Positions 1 through 4,845 of a DNA stretch of 5,335 bases are shown here, one piece after another (the first letter of the stretch is position 1; each line of letters begins with the position of its first letter). The notes beneath the pieces were generated by a model. That model worked only from the letters and a program-made list of their open reading frames with translations, made no database searches and had not been told where the DNA came from. The position numbers and the translations under genes were made by a program. The stretch is from an uncultured Oscillospiraceae bacterium (lineage in GTDB: Bacteria > Bacillota > Clostridia > Oscillospirales > Acutalibacteraceae), in NCBI GenBank assembly GCA_900549945.1, contig URQJ01000142.1:1-5335 (forward strand), written 5' to 3'.

Positions 1-587
1 TCATCAACCGCTTCTACGACATCGCCGACGGCAAGATCCGCTACGACGGCATCAATATCAATAAGATCAAAAAGCCCGACCTGCGCCGCTCGCTCGGCGT
101 GGTTTTGCAGGACGTCAACCTCTTCACCGGCACCGTGATGGAGAATATCCGATACGGCAAGCTGAGCGCCACCGACGAGGAGTGCATCGCCGCGGCGAAG
201 CTCGCGAACGCCGACAGCTTCATCCGCATGCTGCCCAACGGCTACGACACCGTGCTTTCCGGCGACGGCAGCGGCCTTTCGCAGGGCCAGCGCCAGCTCA
301 TCTCCATCGCCCGCGCGGCGGTCGCCGACCCGCCCGTTATGATTCTCGACGAGGCCACCAGCTCGATCGACACGCGCACCGAATCCATCGTGCAGAGCGG
401 CATGGACGCGCTGATGCACGGCCGCACGGTCTTTGTCATCGCGCACCGGCTCTCCACGGTCAAAAATTCAAACGTCATCATGGTGCTCGACCACGGCCGC
501 ATCATCGAGCGCGGCAGCCATCAGGATCTGATCGCGCAGAAGGGCACCTACTACCGCCTGTATACCGGTGCGTTCGAGCTGGAATAA
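1..587 (+). CDS. ABC exporter, C-terminal nucleotide-binding domain (5' truncated by window)
   Basis: This is the ATPase end of an export-type (ABCB/MsbA-like) transporter that couples ATP hydrolysis to efflux across the cytoplasmic membrane; the substrate is unknown. The reading frame is open from base 3, giving 194 visible residues. It begins just after where the Walker A P-loop would be (INRFYD), so the membrane domain and Walker A lie upstream of the window. Visible motifs in order are the Q-loop Gln at 108-110 in VVLQDVNLF, the exporter motif ENIRYG, an ABC signature in the variant form LSQGQ (276-290), Walker B VMILDE with its catalytic Glu at 351-353, D-loop SSID, and the switch His in VIAHRLST (444-446). 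All catalytic positions in view are intact. From family knowledge, such half-transporters in Clostridia are often the second gene of a heterodimeric pair; that is inference here. No terminator follows directly. The next gene has its own promoter. Confidence 0.95.
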   Translation, partial: INRFYDIADGKIRYDGININKIKKPDLRRSLGVVLQDVNLFTGTVMENIRYGKLSATDEECIAAAKLANADSFIRMLPNGYDTVLSGDGSGLSQGQRQLISIARAAVADPPVMILDEATSSIDTRTESIVQSGMDALMHGRTVFVIAHRLSTVKNSNVIMVLDHGRIIERGSHQDLIAQKGTYYRLYTGAFELE

Positions 588-602
588 AATCTGCGCGCAC
601 AC

Positions 603-631
603 TTGATTTTCACCTCCCGGCGTGATAAAAT
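603..631 (+). promoter_or_regulatory. Sigma-A-type promoter with extended -10, driving the Bfd-like gene
   Basis: A -35 element TTGATT (603-608) is followed after exactly 17 bases by the -10 element TAAAAT (626-631). A TG dinucleotide at 623-624 sits one base before the -10, making it an extended -10. Transcription should start near 637-640, about 40 bases before the ATG at 679. This separates the small iron-sulfur gene from the ABC exporter upstream, although readthrough from the exporter cannot be excluded because no hairpin terminator lies between them. The match was made by eye. Confidence 0.75.
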
Positions 632-662
632 CGCAGTATACATAGGTGCTTTTCTGCCCACG

Positions 663-670
663 AAAGGAGG
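663..670 (+). promoter_or_regulatory. Strong ribosome binding site fixing the start of the Bfd-like gene
   Basis: AAAGGAGG is a near-perfect Shine-Dalgarno sequence, 8 bases before the ATG at 679. It decides the start: an in-frame ATG at 646 lies upstream of this site, has no RBS of its own and would add 11 residues encoded by the leader itself. Confidence 0.88.
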
Positions 671-678
671 AAAAACAA

Positions 679-888
679 ATGACCCAGATCATGGAACCCG
701 GCTATGAAATCTGCCACTGCAAGAAGGTCACTTTCGGCGACGTCGAGGATGCACTGCAGCAGCTTCCGCATTTCGACGACGTGCTTCAGGCCTTCGACGA
801 CGTGCAGAAGATCACGCACTGCTCGACCGGCTGCGGCAAATGTCACAATAAAATTCTCGATGCGATTTCGGCGATTATGATGCGCTGA
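679..888 (+). CDS. Bfd-like [2Fe-2S]-binding small protein
   Basis: This 69-residue cytoplasmic protein is built like the BFD-type [2Fe-2S] domain found in bacterioferritin-associated ferredoxin and in the tail of NirB/NifU-like proteins. The cluster ligands are visible as C12-x-C14 (EICHCKKVT) and C52-x-x-C55 (GCGKC), with the usual helical spacer between them. An additional cysteine, C48, lies in HCSTGCGKC. The stretch from V17 to L29 is the expected first helix. Its length matches stand-alone Bfd proteins (about 60-75 residues). The likely role is electron transfer or iron mobilisation, but no bacterioferritin gene is in view, so the partner is unknown. The gene is monocistronic: its own extended -10 promoter, strong RBS, and a terminator beginning about 20 bases after the stop. 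The family call is solid; calling it Bfd proper would be over-reading. Confidence 0.88.
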   Translation: MTQIMEPGYEICHCKKVTFGDVEDALQQLPHFDDVLQAFDDVQKITHCSTGCGKCHNKILDAISAIMMR

Positions 889-907
889 ACCGCAGTACGG
901 AAGCAAT

Positions 908-949
908 AAAAGCGCCCGGAGACATCGGCTTGTCTCCGGGCGCTTTTTT
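908..949 (+). terminator. Intrinsic terminator after the Bfd-like gene
   Basis: A perfect 14-bp GC-rich stem (911-924 paired with 931-944) closes a 6-base loop (TCGGCT) and runs directly into six T residues (944-949). Upstream A residues at 908-910 can extend the stem. It lies 19 bases past the Bfd-like stop codon and should end that transcript efficiently. Confidence 0.96.
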
Positions 950-1224
950 GCCGTCCGCACATTTTCCCGCACAGTTTTTATGTGAAAGTATTCTAAAATC
1001 GGGATTTTCGTGCAGAAACGCGCCGCATCCCGCGTCTTTTTTCCGAATAAAGCCCCATTTTTCTTAATTTACGGCGGAAAAATTGAAGGAAAATATAGGA
1101 AATTTCGCGCAAGATTTCCTTTCATAAATTGTCCAAAAGAAGATCCTGCTTTTTGTGCATCCTCACATGTTTTTTGCACTTTTTCCAATGCAACCTGACT
1201 TTTTTCCAGTATAACATATGCGCT

Positions 1225-1244
1225 CGAAAAAGTCTGCTTTTTCG
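1225..1244 (+). other. Perfect 8-bp inverted repeat in the surface-gene leader
   Basis: CGAAAAAG (1225-1232) and CTTTTTCG (1237-1244) are exact reverse complements around the 4-base loop TCTG. The hairpin sits about 65 bases before the ATG of the surface gene, within the probable 5' untranslated region. It is not followed by a T-run, so it does not look like a terminator. It could be an mRNA-stability hairpin or an operator-like palindrome; neither is shown. Confidence 0.5.
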
Positions 1245-1291
1245 TTCAGCCTTCGGTTCCTCAAATTTCCTATGCCGGCCTGTAAATATTC

Positions 1292-1300
1292 AGGAAAGGA
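1292..1300 (+). promoter_or_regulatory. Ribosome binding site of the surface-protein gene
   Basis: AGGAAAGGA lies 10 bases before the ATG at 1311 and, together with the signal peptide that begins at that ATG, fixes the start. A second, closer purine patch (AAGG, 1304-1307) is too near the start to act alone. Confidence 0.75.
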
Positions 1301-1310
1301 ACTAAGGTAA

Positions 1311-4187
1311 ATGAAAACGCAAAAAATTTCAAAAGTGGCTGCGGTTTTTCTGGCCGTGCTTCTGCTGTTTTCCTTAGGGACGACGGTTTTCGCAGACGAA
1401 GCCCCCGGGCTTTCCAGTGGAACCTCCGCCGCGGAAACGACGGAAAACGACGGCACACAGTCGCCGGATGGCACGCCTGCACCGGAAACTTCCGAACCGG
1501 AAAGCGCAGAAACACCGGAAGCAGAGGCCACGCCGGAAACGGACGGCACGCCGGCTCCTTCTGCCTCGCCGGAAGCGGACGGCACGCCCGCGCCTTCCGC
1601 AGCGCCTGAGGCTTCTCCTTCGGCAAGCCCTGCACCGGAGGCTTCCGGGGAAAACAGCAGCGAAGAAGTAAGCACGGATGCCGAAGCCGGCGCTGCGGCA
1701 GCAAGGAAAACGGCAAAAGCGGCGCCGCTGGCCGGAATTGACTTTCCGGAAGAAACCTGTACGGTTGACTACAGCAAGAGGCAGTCCGATGGTGTTACCT
1801 ATGACGGGTATAAGATAGACGGAGATGTCTGCAAGGTTTACTACACGATTCACGAAGACGCGGGAGATAGCCCGGTTATCGAGCTGTCTAAAGGCATGCT
1901 GGCTTTCTTTGAAAATGAATCGATAATGCCCGGAGATGCCTATAAATTCCAGATCATACTGCAGAATGAATCCGGAAATACATATCGTTACAAGAATAAC
2001 AGCTTTGTTCTTGCTCCCGGAGATACAGAAGAATATGGGAGTTTGAGTGAAGGAAGCATGCTTCCCGTTTTAACTTATGACGGGCAGCTTATGCCGATCA
2101 GAATGGCTGGTGCGGTGCTCCCCTATTATTTTTACGAAGATGTTTTTGGTGTGTCAAGCTCTTCCAAGGTGACTTTCGAGATGATGTGCCAGATTTATGA
2201 TTATCTTGCTGATGCCGGATACGAAGGAAATACGGCTATCACAGATTACATGCTTGCGTATTACAACAATAAGAGAGGGACAAGCTACGATAATCTTACC
2301 GACCTGTTTGCGGATCATCCAAACTGGCTTGATGGCGACTTGGTGACTAAAAACGGCATCTGGACAATGTCGGAAGATGAATTAACTGGATATATTGAAA
2401 AATATCCGTGGATCGACAGTTTTGTTTATGCAACGCAGAGTGGAGATAATCTAAATATCCAGATTAAGTGGCCGGAGCCGGAGCTTGCTGCGGTCAGCTA
2501 CAACAGCCTTTATATGGGGCTGTTCAGCGTAGTATACGGGGAAGAAAATGTGAATGCGCTGAACCCCAATGGAGCAGGCGTCGAGTTCTCGCGCGCCCAC
2601 GCCGTGGGTGATTATCTGCCGGACACGGGCCTTTATCAGGAGACGAACCAATATTTCGAGAGCCTGATCTCCGATTCATTTGAGACTGGAGATACCGTGG
2701 AGATACCGTCAGGGTTCGGTATTGACGGTCCGGGCATGGGAGATTCCTATCAGAATTACTCGTTCAGCTACTACAACATCATCGAGCTGGAGCAAATCAA
2801 GCCGATCGAAATTTCACTTTCTGACATCACCATTTATACCGGCGGCAGCAGCTACGAAGGCGTTGTAGACGGTCAGGAGGGTGAATCCAGCACAGAAAAC
2901 GGATTCCCTGAGCCGGGCTTTTATTTCACGCTTCCTCAAGAGCTCAATGACAAGCTGGGTCAGATAACCAACCTCGAGAGTATCCTGACGCTCAAGTATG
3001 ACGACGGTAAGGGCACCACGCGCGAATGGAAACTCGATTCTTACGGAACGCCGGAACACAGCTCCGACAAAGTCGGATACATGTATAAATTTGTTCCGGT
3101 TATGGAAGGTCAGGACCCTGTCCGCGTGCAGATACAGGACGAAAACGGCAGCTACATTGTTTCCGATGACTTTGAAGTCAAAATGGACGAGCAGTTTAAG
3201 CAGTTCAGCATGAACCTGTATCAGGGATCGCTGAGCGCGGAATATGTGACTGCCGAGATCAAGATCGGTGACAAGGTATACACGTATCCGGTATCCCAGT
3301 CAGAGGATGCTACGCTTACAGTAAAGGCAAACATCAACGAGAAACACGCCGAGGTTGTAGAGAATCGGGACGAGATAAAGCCCGGTGATTTTGCGGCGGT
3401 GGCAGACGCAGGCACGACATACTTTGTCAACGACAAAGACGTGCAGCTGGAGGACACATCGGGCGTGCGGCTGATGGTAGACGAGCTCATCGATCAGGAC
3501 ATCCTTGTGCATTACATTCAGGAAGAAAGGGCGGACGAGCTCCCTGACGGTAATGTCAAGTTCCAGCAGCGGTATTTTGATTTGGTGGATATAAACAACG
3601 GCGATGCATATCTGACGCTCGGAGACGGATGTGCCGTCACGGTATACTGGCCAGTTCCAGCAGACTATGATAACAGCAAGGAAGCGTGCATCTACCATTT
3701 CGACGGCGTGGACAGAGATTACAATAACGGCGATGTAGTCGCGCAGATAGAAGAGCTTATAACGATAAAGCCGGAGCTTGTAACTGTAAACGGCACAGAT
3801 TACTTTGAATTCACAACTGCAAGCTTCTCGCCGTTTGTTCTCGCCTATGCTGTTGAGACAGAGGAGCCGGAGCCGAGCACGGAACCCTCGCCGTCCCCCA
3901 CCACGGAGCCCACACCGGCACCGACCACAGAGCCTACGGCAGAGCCGACCCCCGCACCGACTGCGGAGCCTACGGCTGCCGTAACGCCGACCCCGGCTCC
4001 AGAGGCCACGCCCGCACCGGCCGCGACGCCCACGCCGCAGCCCGAGAAGCCGGCGGTCGATACGCCGCAGACCGGCGACAGCACGAATCCCGCTATGTGG
4101 GTTGTCATCCTGTGCATCGGTGCCGCGTGCCTGACTCTCTCTCTCGTATATTTCCGCATGCAGAAAAAAGCGAGCCACAGGAAGTAA
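1311..4187 (+). CDS. Large secreted, sortase-anchored surface protein of unknown function (TPQTG type)
   Basis: This 958-residue protein shows a full secretion-and-anchoring design. Residues 1-28 are a classical signal peptide (basic start, hydrophobic core, probable cleavage VFA|DE). Residues 29-140 are a low-complexity Pro/Ala/Glu/Ser/Thr linker with the repeat DGTPAP at 53, 78 and 90. Residues 143-420 are an unassigned folded region: beta-like at first, then a probably helical stretch rich in Tyr, Trp and acidic residues (about 286-380). From about 501 comes a beta-rich part with SLSDITIYTGG, GFPEPGFYFTLP (531-542), TREWKL (570-575) and FSMNLYQG (632-639). A further module runs from about 771 to FTTASFSPFVLAY (834-846), a pattern common just before the stalks of Gram-positive wall proteins. 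Residues 853-915 are a Pro/Thr/Glu/Ala stalk, then TPQTGD (918-923), a hydrophobic helix (927-948) and a basic tail ending RK. I do not recognise a binding or enzymatic function; adhesin-like display is inference. Codon use is more AT-rich than in its neighbours, with ATA, AGA and TTA codons. Confidence 0.93.
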   Translation: MKTQKISKVAAVFLAVLLLFSLGTTVFADEAPGLSSGTSAAETTENDGTQSPDGTPAPETSEPESAETPEAEATPETDGTPAPSASPEADGTPAPSAAPEASPSASPAPEASGENSSEEVSTDAEAGAAAARKTAKAAPLAGIDFPEETCTVDYSKRQSDGVTYDGYKIDGDVCKVYYTIHEDAGDSPVIELSKGMLAFFENESIMPGDAYKFQIILQNESGNTYRYKNNSFVLAPGDTEEYGSLSEGSMLPVLTYDGQLMPIRMAGAVLPYYFYEDVFGVSSSSKVTFEMMCQIYDYLADAGYEGNTAITDYMLAYYNNKRGTSYDNLTDLFADHPNWLDGDLVTKNGIWTMSEDELTGYIEKYPWIDSFVYATQSGDNLNIQIKWPEPELAAVSYNSLYMGLFSVVYGEENVNALNPNGAGVEFSRAHAVGDYLPDTGLYQETNQYFESLISDSFETGDTVEIPSGFGIDGPGMGDSYQNYSFSYYNIIELEQIKPIEISLSDITIYTGGSSYEGVVDGQEGESSTENGFPEPGFYFTLPQELNDKLGQITNLESILTLKYDDGKGTTREWKLDSYGTPEHSSDKVGYMYKFVPVMEGQDPVRVQIQDENGSYIVSDDFEVKMDEQFKQFSMNLYQGSLSAEYVTAEIKIGDKVYTYPVSQSEDATLTVKANINEKHAEVVENRDEIKPGDFAAVADAGTTYFVNDKDVQLEDTSGVRLMVDELIDQDILVHYIQEERADELPDGNVKFQQRYFDLVDINNGDAYLTLGDGCAVTVYWPVPADYDNSKEACIYHFDGVDRDYNNGDVVAQIEELITIKPELVTVNGTDYFEFTTASFSPFVLAYAVETEEPEPSTEPSPSPTTEPTPAPTTEPTAEPTPAPTAEPTAAVTPTPAPEATPAPAATPTPQPEKPAVDTPQTGDSTNPAMWVVILCIGAACLTLSLVYFRMQKKASHRK
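1467..1595 (+). repeat. Degenerate in-frame repeats coding DGTPAP in the N-terminal linker
   Basis: The hexapeptide DGTPAP occurs at residues 53-58, 78-83 and 90-95. The last two copies belong to a 12-residue (36-base) tandem unit, DGTPAPSASPEA followed by DGTPAPSAAPEA, with the shared string GGACGGCACG at 1541-1550 and 1577-1586. Copies differ at third codon positions, so the repeat is somewhat aged. Such units commonly vary in number between strains of wall-anchored proteins. Confidence 0.7.
2688..2709 (+). repeat. Perfect 11-bp tandem duplication inside the surface-protein gene
   Basis: GGAGATACCGT at 2688-2698 is repeated immediately and exactly at 2699-2709. The two copies are read in different frames (GDTVEIPSG, starting at residue 460), because 11 is not a multiple of three. 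Loss or gain of one unit would therefore shift the frame of the remaining 490 or so residues, including the wall anchor. Confidence 0.85.
3867..4055 (+). repeat. Pro/Thr/Glu/Ala-rich stalk repeat of the surface protein
   Basis: Residues 853-915 consist of imperfect short repeats of the type TEPT, PAPT and TPAP. Nucleotide copies such as the GAGCC(T/C)AC family recur with many synonymous changes. The block is much more GC-rich than the central part of the gene. This is the usual flexible wall-spanning stalk just before a sortase signal. Confidence 0.85.
4062..4184 (+). other. C-terminal cell-wall sorting signal (TPQTG, membrane helix, basic tail)
   Basis: TPQTG (residues 918-922, bases 4062-4076) stands where LPXTG is expected and is followed by Asp, a 22-residue hydrophobic segment (927-948) and the positively charged end RMQKKASHRK. 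The first position is Thr rather than Leu, so this is a non-canonical motif, akin to the (S/P)PXTG type recognised by clostridial class B sortases. No sortase gene is in the window; cleavage between Thr921 and Gly922 is inferred from the family. Confidence 0.85.
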
Positions 4188-4236
4188 TCCGCATCGGCAC
4201 ACCGATTAAAAATCAAGCACCGGCTGAATAAGCTGC

Positions 4237-4273
4237 AAAAGAGCTTTCCGACTTTGTTTCGGAAAGCTTTTTT
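4237..4273 (+). terminator. Intrinsic terminator after the surface-protein gene
   Basis: A perfect 10-bp stem (4242-4251 with 4259-4268) closes a 7-base loop (CTTTGTT) and leads into six T residues (4268-4273). AAAA at 4237-4240 can extend the stem. It lies about 50 bases past the stop at 4187 and separates the surface gene from the sporulation genes. Confidence 0.93.
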
Positions 4274-4302
4274 GTATGGATTTCATTTTGCGGGAAATAC
4301 TA
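4274..4302 (+). promoter_or_regulatory. Forespore (sigma-F/sigma-G-like) promoter of the spoVA genes
   Basis: GTATG (4274-4278) fits the -35 pattern of forespore sigma factors. After 17 bases, AATACTA (4296-4302) fits the sigma-G -10 pattern CATNMTA in six of seven positions. The overlapping GGAAATACTA (4293-4302) fits the sigma-F -10 pattern GGNNANAMTA fully. No sigma-A-like pair was found in the same gap. In Bacillus subtilis the spoVA operon is transcribed by sigma-G, so position and partner genes agree. The -35 element begins at the base after the T-run of the preceding terminator. Consensus patterns are recalled, and matching was by eye. Confidence 0.65.
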
Positions 4303-4330
4303 GCGAAAGATTAAATGCAGGGTATATCTT

Positions 4331-4348
4331 CGTCCTGCGGAAAGGACG
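4331..4348 (+). other. Small hairpin overlapping the spoVAC ribosome binding site
   Basis: CGTCCT (4331-4336) and AGGACG (4343-4348) are exact reverse complements around the loop GCGGAA. The GGAAAGG Shine-Dalgarno sequence (4339-4345) lies partly in the loop and partly in the right arm, with the spoVAC ATG 9 bases beyond it. The stem is only 6 bp, so an effect on translation is possible but unproven. Confidence 0.45.
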
Positions 4349-4354
4349 TTCACC

Positions 4355-4807
4355 ATGAAAACGAAATCCGTTCGGGAATACGGCGCGATGGTGCAGCAGG
4401 TTTCGCCGCGCTCGCCCGTCCTGAAAAACTGCCTCTTCGCCTTTCTATTCGGCGGCGCAATCTGCGCGCTCGGGCAGGGCATCGCAAACCTCTTCATGCT
4501 GCTCGGCTTCACGCTGCGGGACGCGCGCACCTTTGTTTCCGTCTCGCTGATTTTTCTCTCCGCGGCGCTGACCGCCTTCGGCGTGTATGACAACATCGCA
4601 AAGCACGCGGGCGCGGGCACGCTCGTGCCGATCACCGGCTTTGCAAACTCGATGGTCTCCCCCGCGCTGGAATTCAAAAGCGAGGGCTTTGTGACCGGTC
4701 TCGGCGCAAAAATGTTCGTCGTTTCCGGCCCGGTGCTCGTTTTCGGCATCTCGGCCTCGGTGTTTTACGGCGTCGTTCTGTACGTCATCGGGCTGTTTCA
4801 GGGCTAA
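4355..4807 (+). CDS. spoVAC: Stage V sporulation protein AC
   Basis: SpoVAC is an inner-membrane protein of the spore; with SpoVAD and SpoVAE it takes up dipicolinic acid (DPA) during sporulation and releases it during germination. In Bacillus subtilis SpoVAC itself has been described as a mechanosensitive channel. The product is 150 residues, the usual family length. Conserved stretches are AFLFGGAICALGQGIANLF (about 29-47), LTAFGVYDNIAKHAGAGTLVPITGFANSM (72-100) and the following ALEFKSEGFVTGLGAKMF. Hydrophobic segments lie near 26-51, 58-78 and 120-147. The start is set by GGAAAGG (4339-4345), 9 bases before the ATG. The gene leads an operon from a forespore-type promoter, and spoVAD begins 38 bases downstream, as in the short spoVAC-D-E arrangement of many Clostridia. 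Codon use is strongly GC-rich, unlike the preceding surface gene. Confidence 0.97.
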   Translation: MKTKSVREYGAMVQQVSPRSPVLKNCLFAFLFGGAICALGQGIANLFMLLGFTLRDARTFVSVSLIFLSAALTAFGVYDNIAKHAGAGTLVPITGFANSMVSPALEFKSEGFVTGLGAKMFVVSGPVLVFGISASVFYGVVLYVIGLFQG

Positions 4808-4826
4808 AACACGGCGCAAAATTCGC

Positions 4827-4834
4827 AGGAAAGG
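4827..4834 (+). promoter_or_regulatory. Ribosome binding site setting the GTG start of spoVAD
   Basis: AGGAAAGG stands 11 bases before the GTG at 4846. No ATG lies between the spoVAC stop and this GTG. The protein from GTG onward (KRLGKYTILFE) aligns with the known SpoVAD N-terminus pattern (MKLTGKQTWVFE in Bacillus), so GTG is the start rather than the internal ATG near 5011. Confidence 0.8.
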
Positions 4835-4845
4835 ACAAGATCACA

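Larger units (their letters stand above)
951..1310 (+). other. AT-rich leader region upstream of the surface-protein gene, no gene seen
   Basis: These 360 bases carry no convincing gene. Compared with both flanks they are AT-rich and contain at least six runs of five or more T (for example near 1037, 1150, 1170, 1180, 1199 and 1238). Short inverted repeats are present: AGGAAAT at 1097-1103 with ATTTCCT at 1114-1120, TTGCA at 1174-1178 with TGCAA at 1189-1193, and a better one at 1225-1244 listed separately. The promoter of the surface gene must lie here. The best -10-like string is TATAAC (1210-1215), but no good -35 stands 16-18 bases before it, so I do not call it. An open frame from 1010 to 1198 has a GTG start, no RBS and no recognisable protein character. 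Confidence 0.6.

Noticed and set aside
182..625. A 147-codon + strand open frame overlapping the ABC ATPase
   Set aside because: Arg/His/Pro-rich shadow of the GC-rich ATPase gene, whose own frame carries all ABC motifs.
646..678. Upstream ATG extending the Bfd-like protein by 11 residues
   Set aside because: No RBS for it, and the strong AAAGGAGG at 663-670 would lie inside the extension and serves the ATG at 679.
1010..1198. A 62-codon + strand open frame with a GTG start in the leader region
   Set aside because: No Shine-Dalgarno sequence, a Phe/Lys composition expected from T- and A-runs, and no recognisable feature.
1174..1205. TTGCA/TGCAA hairpin followed by a T-run as a possible terminator or attenuator
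   Set aside because: Only a 5-bp stem with a 10-base loop, and the T-run starts several bases after the stem; too weak.
1210..1215. TATAAC as the -10 element of the surface-gene promoter
   Set aside because: No acceptable -35 hexamer 16-18 bases upstream and no extended TG; kept only as a weak possibility in the leader entry.
1163..1853. Overlapping - strand open frames (1163-1675, 1270-1716, 1374-1853) opposite the N-terminal linker
   Set aside because: They are Ala/Gly/Ser- or Arg-rich mirror frames of the GC-rich linker repeats; three overlapping frames in the same place are typical shadows.
2680..2868. Alternative + strand frame starting near the 11-bp duplication, considered as evidence of a frameshift
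   Set aside because: The main frame stays open and protein-like on both sides of the repeat, while the alternative frame is Ser/Arg-rich and without character, so no frameshift is present in this copy.
3300..4202. A 300-codon open frame on the - strand opposite the end of the surface gene
   Set aside because: It is antisense to the Pro/Thr stalk and shows low-complexity Arg/Gly/Cys runs created by the GC-rich repeats. It has no RBS and no protein character, and the + strand gene has a signal peptide, stalk and anchor in one frame.
4300..4819. - strand open frames (4300-4749 and 4445-4819) opposite spoVAC
   Set aside because: spoVAC on the + strand is a full-length family match with RBS; the antisense frames have no supported start or motif.
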